NCBI RefSeq assembly: GCF_000176015.1
Contig: NZ_ACYY01000002.1
Span: 186,001-250,000, forward strand
Length of the DNA stretch: 64,000 nucleotides
Direction of reading: 5' to 3'
Origin: Rhodobacter ferrooxidans
GTDB lineage: Bacteria > Pseudomonadota > Alphaproteobacteria > Rhodobacterales > Rhodobacteraceae
A model generated the notes under the pieces. That model did not search any database and was not told the origin of the DNA. It was given only the letters and a program-made list of their open reading frames with translations. The translations under genes and the position numbers were made by a program. Shown here piece after piece: positions 37,569 to 48,100 of this stretch; position 1 is the stretch's first letter; the number at the start of each line of letters is the position of its first letter.

Positions 37569-37584
37569 TGGCAGGATTGTGGCA
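37569..37584 (+). promoter_or_regulatory. Sigma-54-like promoter element upstream of the PKS gene
   Basis: TGGCAGGATTGTGGCA has GG and GC separated by exactly ten bases, as in the -24/-12 sigma-54 promoter (TGGCACG, four bases, TTGCA), with two mismatches. It lies about 165 bases before the polyketide synthase start. No enhancer-binding site was recognised, so support is weak. Confidence 0.3.
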
Positions 37585-37748
37585 ATCTCAAGGCATTGTC
37601 ACCCGCTGGGATATGATGGCACAGCCCGGCCAGCGCGGGTATCGCCTGCCCGGCATTTGCGGTATTTTAACGAAAAAGCGGATCAGGCTTGGGTGCGGCT
37701 TGCCGATGCGGCACGCAACCCGAAGGAAGTGGCAAGGCAGTTTTCGGC

Positions 37749-40700
37749 ATGACGGCATCACCAGTGCGGCCTGAGGCTATTTCCGATACCGACATTGCCA
37801 TCGTCGGCATGGCGGCGCATCTGCCCGGTGCGCCTTCGATTGCCGCGTTCTGGGACAACCTGCGGGACGGGGTGGAATCGATCCGGGTGCTGTCTGATGC
37901 CGAATTGCTGGCGGCGGGCGAGGCGCCGGACCGGCTGCGCCACCGCAACTATGTGCGCGCCGCGGCGCCCTTGGATCAGTTCGACCATTTTGACGCCGAC
38001 TTTTTCGGATTTTCCCCGAAAGAGGCCGCGATCCTTGACCCGCAGCACCGCCAGTTCATGGAAGTGGCCTGGGAGGCGCTGGAAAACGCCGGTCATCCGC
38101 CCGAGAATTTCCCCGGCGCCATCGGGGTTTATGCCGGTTGCGGCATGGGCAGCTATTTCTATTTCAACATCTGCTCGAACCCGGATCTGGTGGAAAACAC
38201 CGGCATGTTCCTGCTGCGCCATACCGGCAACGACAAGGATTTTCTGGCCACCCGCGTCAGCCATATCTTCGATCTGAAAGGTCCGTCGATTTCCGTGCAG
38301 ACCGCCTGTTCCACCTCGCTGGTGGCGGTGCATTTCGGGGTGCAGGCGTTGCTGAACGGCGAATGTGACATGGTGCTGGCGGGCGGCGTCACCATCGAAC
38401 TGCCGCAGGGTCGCGGCTACATCTTCAACGACGGCGAGATATTGTCGCCCGACGGCCATTGCCACGCCTTCGACCACCGCGCACAGGGCACGGTGTTCGG
38501 CTCGGGCGCCGGGGTGGTGGTGCTGCGGCGCCTGAAGGATGCGCTGGCCGATGGCGATCATGTCTGGGCGGTGATCAAGGGCTCGGCGGTCAACAACGAT
38601 GGCGCGGCCAAGGCGGGGTATCTGGCGCCCTCGGTCGATGGTCAGGCCAAGGCGATTGCCGAGGCGCAGGCGGTGGCGGGCGTTTCGGCCGGGACCGTCG
38701 CATACGTTGAATGTCACGGCACCGGCACCTTTCTGGGCGACCCGATCGAGGTGGCGGCGCTGTCTGCGGCCTTTGCCGAGACCACCGATGCCGTGGGCTT
38801 CTGCCGCCTTGGCTCGGTTAAAACCAACATCGGCCATCTGGATACCGCCGCCGGGGTGGCGGGGTTGATCAAGACCGCGCTGGCGCTGCACCATCGGCAG
38901 ATCCCGCCCAGCCTGGGCTACGAGGCGCCGAACCCGGCGATTGATTTCGAAACCAGCCCGTTCAAGGTGGCGGATCGGCTGCTGGACTGGCCCTCGGCCG
39001 GCCCGCGCCGTGCCGGGGTGAATGCGCTGGGGGTCGGCGGCACCAACGCGCATGTGGTGCTGGAAGAGGCGCCTCTGCGGGCGAGTTCCGAGGCCAGCGA
39101 CTGGCCGTTTCAGCTTCTGGTGCTGTCGGCCAAATCGCGCGGCGCGTTGGAGGATGGGGCGCGGGCCTTGGCGGCGCATCTGCGCGCCCATCCCGAACAG
39201 CCGCTGGCCGATGTGGCCTGGACTTTGAAGGAAGGCCGCCGCGCCTTCGACCGTCGCCGGGTGATCGTGGCGCACAGTCATGCCGAGGCCGCCGACCTGC
39301 TGGAAGGCACCGATCCGCGCCGGGTGTTCGCGCATGACCACCTTGGCGACGACCCCGAGGTGGTGTTCATGTTCCCCGGTGGCGGTGCGCAATACGCTGG
39401 CATGGCGCGCGATCTTTACGACACCGAACCCGAGTTCCGCGACTGGATGGACAAGGGTCTGGCGATCCTGCAACCGAAGCTGGATTACGACATCAGGGCG
39501 CTGTGGTTGCCCGAACCGGGGGCTGAAGTTGCCGCCAACGCCCGGCTTAAGCGCCCTTCGGTGCAACTGCCGCTGATCATGATCGTGGAATATGCGCTGG
39601 CGAAGCTTTTCATCAGTTGGGGGGTGACGCCCACCGCGCTGGTCGGTCATTCGATGGGCGAGAATACCGCCGCCTGTCTGGCCGGGGTGATCAGTTTCGA
39701 GGATTGCATCGGCCTGGTGCATCTGCGCGGCAGCCTGTTCGACACCGTGCCGCCCGGTGGAATGCTGTCGGTGCCGCTGGACGAGGCCGCCCTTGCGCCA
39801 CATCTGACCGGTGATCTTGACCTCGCGTCGGTCAACGCGCCCGGCCTTTGCGTCGTCTCCGGCCCCGATGCGGCGCTGGGGGCTTTGGCGGCAAGGCTGG
39901 CGGGCGAGGAGGTCGAGACCCAGCGCATCCCGATCGACATCGCGGCGCACTCGCGGATGCTGGAACCGATCCTGCAGCGGTTTGGCGACTACCTGCGCAG
40001 TATCAAACTGAGCCCGCCGCAAATCCCGATCATCTCCAACCGCTCGGGTGTGGAACTGACCGCGGCGCAGGCCACCGACCCCGACTACTGGGTGGCGCAT
40101 CTGCGCAACACCGTGCGGTTTCAGGACTGCATGCAGACCCTTGCCGCCCCGAACCGCGTGTTCATCGAGATCGGACCCGGAAGGTCGATGTCATCCCTTG
40201 CGCAGGCCAACGGCGTGGCGGCCGGCCAGATCGTGCCCGCCCTGCGCCACCCCGAGCAGAAGCTGGCGGATGACGCCTGGCATCTGGCCAGCATCGGCCG
40301 GCTTTGGGCCTGCGGCGTGCCGGTCGATTGGGCGCCGATCTGGGGCGAGGCTCGCCGCTGTCGCGTGCCGTTGCCCGGCTATGCCTTTCAGCGCAAACAG
40401 TATTTCATCGAACCCGGCAAGGCCGTTGCCGCCACCAGCACCCTGCCGATGCGCCAGGACGATCTGGCCACCTGGGGCTGGCAGCCGCACTGGCGCCCCC
40501 GCGCCGCCGATTGCGAGATTGATATCGAGGCCGGGTTGGAAGGCTCCACCCCGCAGACCTGGTTGATGTTCATGGACGAGGCGGGCCTTGCCGCCGCCTG
40601 TGCCGCGCGGCTGGTGGCTGCCGGGCACCGTGTGGTGACGGTGCGCCCCGGCGATGCCTTCAGGCGCGACGGTCAGGACTATGTGCTGGCCCCCGAGCAG

Positions 40701-43700
40701 GGCCGCGACGGTTACGACGCGCTGATCCGCGATCTGGTGGCGACCGGCCAGACCCCGACCCGCATCGCGCATTTCTGGCTGGTGACGGCGGGCGAAAGCT
40801 GCCGCCCCGGATCGAGCTTCTTTCACCGCAATATCGAGCAGGGTTTCTACAGCCTGCTGAATCTGGCCCAAGCGATTGCTGGCGAGGGCTTGCCCGGCCC
40901 GATCCACCTGACCGCCGTCAGCACCGGGGCTGTGCAGGTGCGCAGCGAGGGCCTGCCTTACCCCGAGAAAGCCATCCTCGCCGGACCGATCAAGGTGATC
41001 CCGCGCGAGGTGCCGGGGCTGACTTGTGCCGCGCTGGACGTGGTGCTGCCGCAGGCTGCGAAATCGCGCTGGGGCAAGGCCGGGGCCGGGCTGGAGCCGC
41101 TGGCTTCGCAGGTGCTGGAAGACCTGCTGGCCACGCCCGGCAACGCCATCGCCGCCCTGCGTGGCGCGCGGCGGCTGGAGCGGGGGGTGAAGCCGGTTCC
41201 TTTGCCGGAGACCGAGGCGATCACCCTGCCGCAAGGCGCGCCGGTGCTGATCACCGGTGGCTTTGGTGGCATCGGCCTGACGCTGGCCGAAGACCTGATC
41301 CGCCGCAACGGTGCGAAAATCGTGCTGATCGCCCGCCGCCCCTTGCCGGATGCGGCGGATTGGGCGGCCTATCTGGCGGGCCATGCGCCCGATGACCCCG
41401 TTTCACGCCGCATTCTGGCATTGCAGCGGTTGCAGGCGCTGGGTGGCGAGGTGCTGGTGGCCTGCGCTGACGTCTGCAACCTGCACGACATGCGCGAGGC
41501 CGTGGCCAAGGGCGTGGCGCGGTTTGGCCCCTTCCGCGCGGTGATCCATGCGGCGGGGGTGGTGAACGATGGGCCGCTGCTGACCAAATCGCCCTCTGCG
41601 GTGGAGGAGGTTTTCGCGCCGAAACTGCACGGCACCAGGGTGCTGGAGGCGCTGTTCCCCGATGGCAGCCTTGACCTTCTGGTGCTGTTTGCCTCGACAT
41701 CCACCGTCACCGGGCCTGCCGGGCAGATCGACTATGTGGCGGCGAATGAATTCCTGAACGCCTGTTCACAATCGCGCAAGGGTGGCAAGACCCGCGTGCT
41801 GGCGCTGAACTGGGGCATCTGGCAAGGCGTCGGCATGGCGGCGGAAGCCTTGGCCGACCGCCACGGCGCCCGCTTGCCCGCGCCGCGCCTGCCGATTTCT
41901 GCGCCGATGCTGGACGAGGCGACGTTCGATGCCGCGGGCAACCGGATGTTCTGCGCCCGGCTTGGCACCGACCGATGGATTCTGGATGGCCACCGCACAA
42001 AGGAGGGGCAGGCGCTGATCCCCGGCACCGGGGTTCTGGAGCTGGCCGCCGAGGCAATGGCCGCCGAGGGTATCGCGCAATTCGAACTGCGCGATTTGAC
42101 CTTTTTCCGGCCGCTGGACGTGGCGGAGGGCACCGCCCGCGACATCCGCGCCCGGCTGATCCGCAGCGACGAGGGCTTTGGGTTCGATCTGCAAAGCGCC
42201 GTTGCCCTGGCCGGGCGCACCGGTTTCCAGACCAACGCGCAAGCCCGGCTGATGCCGATTACCGCCACCCCGGGGCGGCTGGAAACCGTGCCGATTGCCG
42301 CCCGTTGCACCGCCGTCACCACCGATGCGCAAGGCATCCGCTCGCCGCAGGAAGCGCATCTGCGCTTTGGTCCGCGCTGGCGGGTGTTGACCCGCGCGGC
42401 GCTGGGAAAGGGCGAGGGGATTGCCGAATTGGCGCTGCCAGAGGCGTTCCACGGCGATCTGGCGCAGGGCTGGCTGCTGCATCCGGCGCTGCTGGACCTC
42501 GCGACCGGCTGGGCGATGGGGCTGATCGAGGGCTATGCGCCAACGCATCTGTGGGTGCCGGTTTCTTATGCCAGGGCGAGGGTTTATGCGGCGCTGCCCG
42601 CGCAGATCACCAGTTGGGTGCGCAATGCCGGGCCGAACCGGGCCGCGTCGGCGGTGGCCACGTTTGATATCACTTTGGCCGATGCCAGCGGCACGATCTG
42701 CATGGAGATCGAGGGCTTTACCCTGCACAAGCTGGACGGCGCGCTGACCTTGCGCCCGCCGGAAGCGCGCGATCTGGTGTTCGACGATGCTGCCAGTGCC
42801 AAGCCCGCCTCGCCCGCCGAGGAACGGCTGCTGCACAACCTTTCGCAGGGCATCCATGCTGCCGAGGGGGCCGAGGCTTTCCGCCGCGCGCTGGCCACGG
42901 GCCTGCCGCAGGTGATCGTCTCGTCGCTGGACCTGCCCGCGCTGATTGCGCAGGCTGACGTGGTGGACACCCGCCCCGAAGGCCAAAGCTTTGCCCGCCC
43001 CGATCTGGACACCGCCTATCTGGCACCGCGCAACGATATCGAGCGCACGTTGACCGGCTTCTGGCAAGACCTGCTGGGCGTCGGGCAGGTGGGGGTGGAG
43101 GATGATTTCTTTGCCCTTGGCGGCCACAGCCTGATCGCGGTGCGGCTGTTTGCCATGGTGAAAAAGGCGTATCGGGTGGATTTCCCGATCTCGGTGCTGT
43201 TCGAGGCGCCGACCATCGCCCGCTGTGCTGCCTTGATCGAGGCGCGCATCGGGCCGCAGGATACCGCGCCGCAAACCGCAACACCGACCCGCCGCTTTAC
43301 CCATCTGGTGGCGATGCACGAACGCGAAGGCGGGCCGAAGCAACCGTTCTTCCTGGTGGCCGGAATGTTCGGCAACGTGCTGAACCTGCGGCATCTGGCG
43401 CAGCTTCTGGGCACCGACCGGCCGTTCTACGGCTTGCAGGCGCGCGGGCTTTACGGCGACGCGGCCCCGCATGCCACGTTGCCCGAAGCGGCGGCGGATT
43501 ACATTGCCGAACTGCGGCAGGTGCAGCCGCATGGCCCCTACCTGCTGGGCGGCTTTTCCGGCGGTGGGCTGACCGCCTGGGAAATGGCGCAGCAACTGGA
43601 AGCGGCAGGCGAGGAGGTGGCGCTGCTGGTGCTGCTGGACACGCCGCTGCCGATGCGCCCCAGCTTGACCCGCCGCGACAAGGCGCTGATCAAGCTGGCG

Positions 43701-44129
43701 GAATTGCGCGCCAAAGGGCCGGGCTACCTGCTGGACTGGGCGCGTGCCCGCTGGGCCTGGGCGCGGTGTGACCAAAGCCTGCCTGCGCAGGCCGAAGGGG
43801 CGTTTCACAATGCCGCCATCGAGGCGGCCTTCCGCGCCGCATTGCCGATCTACCAGATTCAGCCCCGGTCAGGTGCCACGCTGCTGTTGCGCCCGAAGCT
43901 GGACCGGTGCTGGCAGGTCTCGGGCGGGCAATGGGTCAGCGCGGCGAAGGAATATGTGTTCCCCGATAATGACTTGACGCAGTTCGCCCCGGCCCTGCAG
44001 GTGATCGAGGTGCCGGGCGACCATGACGGCATGGTGCTGGAACCGAATGTGCGGGTGCTGGCGCAGCGGCTGGCGGCGGTGATCGCAGCAACCGAGGCGC
44101 AGCAGTCCTTGCCACAGGCGGCAGAATAG
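37749..44129 (+). CDS. Type I polyketide synthase, KS-AT-KR-DH-ACP-TE
   Basis: A 2126-residue modular synthase. The ketosynthase has TACSTSL (Cys187), HGTGT (His323) and KTNIGH (His363). The acyltransferase has GHSMGE (Ser635). A KR structural part near 920-1130 is followed by the catalytic Rossmann part (ITGGFGGIGL, Gly1170). A hot-dog DH-like domain follows (WILDGHRTKEGQALIPG, His1415, one residue more than the usual HxxxGxxxxP spacing). An ACP carries GGHSL (Ser1794), and a C-terminal thioesterase carries GFSGGG (Ser1937). It would add one malonyl-type unit, reduce, perhaps dehydrate, and release the chain. It is the final module of the locus; the NRPS-like protein encoded downstream is a likely upstream partner. 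Confidence 0.93.
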   Translation: MTASPVRPEAISDTDIAIVGMAAHLPGAPSIAAFWDNLRDGVESIRVLSDAELLAAGEAPDRLRHRNYVRAAAPLDQFDHFDADFFGFSPKEAAILDPQHRQFMEVAWEALENAGHPPENFPGAIGVYAGCGMGSYFYFNICSNPDLVENTGMFLLRHTGNDKDFLATRVSHIFDLKGPSISVQTACSTSLVAVHFGVQALLNGECDMVLAGGVTIELPQGRGYIFNDGEILSPDGHCHAFDHRAQGTVFGSGAGVVVLRRLKDALADGDHVWAVIKGSAVNNDGAAKAGYLAPSVDGQAKAIAEAQAVAGVSAGTVAYVECHGTGTFLGDPIEVAALSAAFAETTDAVGFCRLGSVKTNIGHLDTAAGVAGLIKTALALHHRQIPPSLGYEAPNPAIDFETSPFKVADRLLDWPSAGPRRAGVNALGVGGTNAHVVLEEAPLRASSEASDWPFQLLVLSAKSRGALEDGARALAAHLRAHPEQPLADVAWTLKEGRRAFDRRRVIVAHSHAEAADLLEGTDPRRVFAHDHLGDDPEVVFMFPGGGAQYAGMARDLYDTEPEFRDWMDKGLAILQPKLDYDIRALWLPEPGAEVAANARLKRPSVQLPLIMIVEYALAKLFISWGVTPTALVGHSMGENTAACLAGVISFEDCIGLVHLRGSLFDTVPPGGMLSVPLDEAALAPHLTGDLDLASVNAPGLCVVSGPDAALGALAARLAGEEVETQRIPIDIAAHSRMLEPILQRFGDYLRSIKLSPPQIPIISNRSGVELTAAQATDPDYWVAHLRNTVRFQDCMQTLAAPNRVFIEIGPGRSMSSLAQANGVAAGQIVPALRHPEQKLADDAWHLASIGRLWACGVPVDWAPIWGEARRCRVPLPGYAFQRKQYFIEPGKAVAATSTLPMRQDDLATWGWQPHWRPRAADCEIDIEAGLEGSTPQTWLMFMDEAGLAAACAARLVAAGHRVVTVRPGDAFRRDGQDYVLAPEQGRDGYDALIRDLVATGQTPTRIAHFWLVTAGESCRPGSSFFHRNIEQGFYSLLNLAQAIAGEGLPGPIHLTAVSTGAVQVRSEGLPYPEKAILAGPIKVIPREVPGLTCAALDVVLPQAAKSRWGKAGAGLEPLASQVLEDLLATPGNAIAALRGARRLERGVKPVPLPETEAITLPQGAPVLITGGFGGIGLTLAEDLIRRNGAKIVLIARRPLPDAADWAAYLAGHAPDDPVSRRILALQRLQALGGEVLVACADVCNLHDMREAVAKGVARFGPFRAVIHAAGVVNDGPLLTKSPSAVEEVFAPKLHGTRVLEALFPDGSLDLLVLFASTSTVTGPAGQIDYVAANEFLNACSQSRKGGKTRVLALNWGIWQGVGMAAEALADRHGARLPAPRLPISAPMLDEATFDAAGNRMFCARLGTDRWILDGHRTKEGQALIPGTGVLELAAEAMAAEGIAQFELRDLTFFRPLDVAEGTARDIRARLIRSDEGFGFDLQSAVALAGRTGFQTNAQARLMPITATPGRLETVPIAARCTAVTTDAQGIRSPQEAHLRFGPRWRVLTRAALGKGEGIAELALPEAFHGDLAQGWLLHPALLDLATGWAMGLIEGYAPTHLWVPVSYARARVYAALPAQITSWVRNAGPNRAASAVATFDITLADASGTICMEIEGFTLHKLDGALTLRPPEARDLVFDDAASAKPASPAEERLLHNLSQGIHAAEGAEAFRRALATGLPQVIVSSLDLPALIAQADVVDTRPEGQSFARPDLDTAYLAPRNDIERTLTGFWQDLLGVGQVGVEDDFFALGGHSLIAVRLFAMVKKAYRVDFPISVLFEAPTIARCAALIEARIGPQDTAPQTATPTRRFTHLVAMHEREGGPKQPFFLVAGMFGNVLNLRHLAQLLGTDRPFYGLQARGLYGDAAPHATLPEAAADYIAELRQVQPHGPYLLGGFSGGGLTAWEMAQQLEAAGEEVALLVLLDTPLPMRPSLTRRDKALIKLAELRAKGPGYLLDWARARWAWARCDQSLPAQAEGAFHNAAIEAAFRAALPIYQIQPRSGATLLLRPKLDRCWQVSGGQWVSAAKEYVFPDNDLTQFAPALQVIEVPGDHDGMVLEPNVRVLAQRLAAVIAATEAQQSLPQAAE

Positions 44130-44131
44130 CC

Positions 44132-45121
44132 ATGGCCCCGACCTTGCTGACCGTGATCCTGAACTGGCGCAGCGCCGAGATGACGCTGGACGCCTGCGCC
44201 GCAGCCCTGCAAGCGGTGGCAACCATCGACGGCGCGATTACCATTGTTGACAACGACTCGGGCGATGGCTCGTTCGAAGTGATGACCGCCGAAGTGCAGC
44301 GCCGTGGCTGGGACAAGGGCGCGCATCCGGTGCGGGTGCTGCAATCAGGCCATAACGGCGGCTTTGGTGCCGGCAACAATTTCGCCATCCGTCAGGGTCT
44401 GCCCGGCGGCGCGCGGCCCGATTTCGTCTATATCCTGAACTCCGATGCCTTCCCCGACCAAGGCGCCGTGACCGCCCTGCTGGACCATCTGCAAGCCCAC
44501 CCCCAGACCGGTTTCGCCGGCAGCTTCCTGCGCGGACCGGAGGGCGACCCGCATCGCACCGCCTTCCGCTTCCCCTCGATCGCCAGCGAGTTGGAGGGGG
44601 CGGCGCGGTTTGGCCCGATCAGCCGCCTGTTGCGCGATCATATCGTGGCGCAGCCGATCCCGGCGGCAACCGGGCGGGTGGATTGGCTGGCCGGTGCCAG
44701 CCTGATGATGCGGCAATCGGTTCTGGATCAGATCGGGTTGTTCGACGAGACGTTCTTTCTTTATTTCGAGGAAACCGATCTGTGCCTGCGGGCGGCACGC
44801 GCCGGGTGGCCCACCGATTTCGTGGTGGAAAGCCGGGTGACGCATATCGGTTCGGCCTCTACGGGGATGAAAAGCTGGACCCGTATCCCTGGCTTCTGGC
44901 TGGATTCCCGGCGTCATTATTTCACCAAGAACCACGGCTACCTTTACGCGGCCGGGGCGACGGCGGCGCATGTGGTGGGTGGCCTGCTGTGGCGCGCGCG
45001 GCTTCTGGCGCAGCGCAAGGACCGGGGCGATCCGCCACATTTTCTGAAAGACCTGATCGGCCATGCTGTGCGTCGCAAACCGCAAGCGCCGCCAATGCCA
45101 CCCCGGACCGGGGCCGAATGA
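44132..45121 (+). CDS. Family 2 glycosyltransferase, rhamnosyltransferase-like
   Basis: A 329-residue GT-A enzyme with TLLTVILNWRSAEMTLDACA, TIVDNDSGDGSFEVM, SGHNGGFGAGNNFAIRQ and FVYILNSDAFPDQGAVTALL (NSD metal motif), then VDWLAGASLMMRQSVLDQIG followed by FDETFFLYFEETDLCLRAA. This set is typical of rhamnosyltransferase-like GT2 enzymes of cell-surface loci. It starts 2 bases after the PKS stop and is followed closely by the NRPS gene, so a sugar may be attached to the PKS/NRPS product or its lipid carrier. That link is inference. Confidence 0.88.
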   Translation: MAPTLLTVILNWRSAEMTLDACAAALQAVATIDGAITIVDNDSGDGSFEVMTAEVQRRGWDKGAHPVRVLQSGHNGGFGAGNNFAIRQGLPGGARPDFVYILNSDAFPDQGAVTALLDHLQAHPQTGFAGSFLRGPEGDPHRTAFRFPSIASELEGAARFGPISRLLRDHIVAQPIPAATGRVDWLAGASLMMRQSVLDQIGLFDETFFLYFEETDLCLRAARAGWPTDFVVESRVTHIGSASTGMKSWTRIPGFWLDSRRHYFTKNHGYLYAAGATAAHVVGGLLWRARLLAQRKDRGDPPHFLKDLIGHAVRRKPQAPPMPPRTGAE

Positions 45122-45152
45122 TTTCCCGCCCACGGGCGGCAAGGAGTGCAAG

Positions 45153-48100
45153 ATGAAGCCGTTTTCCAGTATCGTCATCGGCAATGAATCCCTGACCATC
45201 CAGTGCGCCGAGGTGCTGCTGGCGCGTGGCCACAGCATCGCGGCGCTGGTCAGCCGCAACCCCGAGGTGCAGGCCTGGGCGCAAGCGCGCGGTCTGCGGC
45301 AAGAGGCTCCGGGGCAGGGGCTGGCGGATCGGCTGGCCGGGCTGCGGGTGGATTGGCTGCTGTCGATTGCCAACCTGTCGCTGATCCCCGAGGCGGTGCT
45401 GGCGCTGGCCAAGGGGGCGGTGAACTTTCACGACGGGCCTTTGCCGCGCTATGCCGGGCTGAACGCGCCGGTCTGGGCCATTCTGAACGGCGAGGTGCGG
45501 CATGGCATCACCTGGCACTTGATCGCGGGTGGCGTGGACGAGGGCGACATTCTGGAGCAGCGGCTGTTCGATATCGCGCCCACCGATACCGCGCTGACCC
45601 TGAACACCAAATGCTTTGCGGCCGCGATTGAAAGCTTTCCGGCGCTGCTGACGGCGCTGGAAACCGGCGCGCCGAAACGGCAGGTGCAGGATCTGTCGCA
45701 GCGGCATCTTTATGCCCGCGCCGACCGGCCAGCTGCGGCGGGGTTGATCGACTTTTCCGTGCCCGCCGCCAAGGTGGTGGCGCTGGTGCGGGCGCTGGAT
45801 CATGGCAGTTATTTCAATCCCTTGAGCACGGCCAAGATCAGGATCGGCGCATCGGTTCTGCATGTCGGCTCTGCCGAGGCGGCGGCAGGCACGGCCAGCC
45901 CCGGCACGGTGCTGGAGGCGACCGAGGCCGGGCTGGTGGTGGCCTGTGGCTCCGGTGCGGTGCGGCTGGCGGGCTTGCGTGATGCCGCCGGGGAAAAGAT
46001 CTGCCCGACGACACTGGCGGTGTCGCATCTGGCCTCGCCTTCGGTGGCCGAGGCCGCGGCGCTGACGGCGGCCTTGGCGGCGGTGGTGCCCGGCGAGGCG
46101 GCGCTGCGGCGGGTGCTATTGGCGCTGGACCCGGCGGAATTGCCGGTCTCGGCACGGTCTGGCCCGGCGGTCCATGCCCGTCTGCCGCTGGCGTTGCCGC
46201 GGGCGATGGCGGATGACCGGCGTCTGGCGCTGCTGGCGCTGCTGGCGCTGGGGCTGGCGCGGCTGGTCGGCAAGACCGCCTGCGATGTGGCTTATGGTGT
46301 GGGGTCGCCGGCCGCGGGGATTCTGAGCACCTGGGTGCCGCTGCGGGTATGCACCGAAGGCACGCTGGCCGAGGCCGAGGCGGCTTTTGCCAAGGCGCGG
46401 GCGGTGGCGCAGCAAACCCCGGCTTTCGCGCTGGATCTGTTGCTGCGCGATTCCCGTCTGCACGGGCTGACCCAGCCACCACTGGCTTTTGGCGAGGATG
46501 TGCATCCTGGCTCGGTGCTGACGCTGACGGCTTCGGCGCTGCATTACGACAGCACCCGCATTTCGGATGACGAAGCCCGCGCTATTGCCGCCCGTCTGGG
46601 GCAATTCGTGGCCGCTGCGGCCAGCACGGGGCCAGCGACTCTGGTGGCCAATCTGCCGATCTTGCCCGATAGTGAACGAGAGTTAGTATTGGAGCAATGG
46701 AACCGTACGGCAAAACCGTATGAACGTTCACTTTGCGTGCATCAGGCTTTTGAATCTCAGGTCTCCCGCACCCCCGACGCAATTGCCGTGGTGTTCGAGG
46801 CCGAAAGCCTGAGCTATGCCGCGCTGAACGCCCGTGCCAATCGTGCCGCGCATGTGCTGATGCAGATGGGCGTGAAACCCGGCACGCTGGTCGCGCTGTG
46901 CGTGCCGCGCGGGCTTGATCTGCTGGTGGGCGCGCTGGCGATCCAGAAGGCGGGCGGCGCCTATGTGCCGATCGACCCGGCCTATCCGTCTGATCGCATT
47001 GCGCTTTACCTGCAAGACAGCGCCGCCCCGGTGGTGGTGACCCATGCGGCGATGGCGGAAACCTTGCCGCCGCATGACGCGCAACTGCTGACGCTGGATG
47101 CCGATCCGCGGCTGGCCGAGGCGCTGGAAACCAATCCGGCAAGCGGCGTCACCTCGGCCGATCTGGCCTATGTGATCTATACTTCCGGCTCCACCGGTCG
47201 CCCGAAAGGCGTGATGATCGAGCATCGCAACGTCATCAACTTCTTCGCCGGCATGGACGACCGCATCGACCATGCACAGGGCGGGGTCTGGCTGGCGGTC
47301 ACCAGCCTGTCGTTCGACATTTCGGTGCTGGAACTGTTCTGGACGCTGGCACGCGGCTTCAAGCTGGTGCTGACCTCGGACGAGGATCGCGCCCTGGTGT
47401 CGGCGGGGCGGATTTCTTCCGCCAAGAAGATGGATTTCTCGATCTATTTCTGGGGCAACGACGATGGCGCCGGGCCGAAGAAATACGAACTGCTGCTGGA
47501 AGGCGCGCGCTTTGCCGACAACCACGGCTTCTGTGCGGTCTGGACGCCGGAACGCCACTTCCACGCCTTTGGCGGGCCCTATCCGAACCCGTCGGTGACC
47601 GGGGCTGCGGTGGCGGCGGTCACGAAAAATATCGGCGTGCGCGCGGGGTCGGTGGTGCTGCCGCTGCACCATCCCGCGCGGGTGGCCGAGGAATGGGCGG
47701 TGATCGACAACCTGACCAATGGTCGCGCCGGGCTTGGCGTGGCGGCGGGCTGGCATCCCAACGATTTTGTGCTGCGTCCCGAAAACTCGCCACCCGACAA
47801 CCGGTCGGCCATGTTTGCGGCGATTGACCAACTGCGGCGGTTGTGGCGCGGTGAAACCGTTGATTTCCCAACGAAAACCGGAACCTTCGGGGTGCAGACC
47901 CAGCCGCGGCCGGTGTCAAAGGAACTGGCGGTCTGGGTCACCATCGCAGGCAACCCCGCCACCTGGCGCGAGGCGGGCGAGATTGGCGCGCATGTGCTGA
48001 CGCACCTTCTGGGCCAGTCGATCGACGAGGTGGCGGACAAGATCAAGATCTACCATTCTGCGCTGCGCGAGGCCGGGCATGACCCGGCAAACTTCACCGT

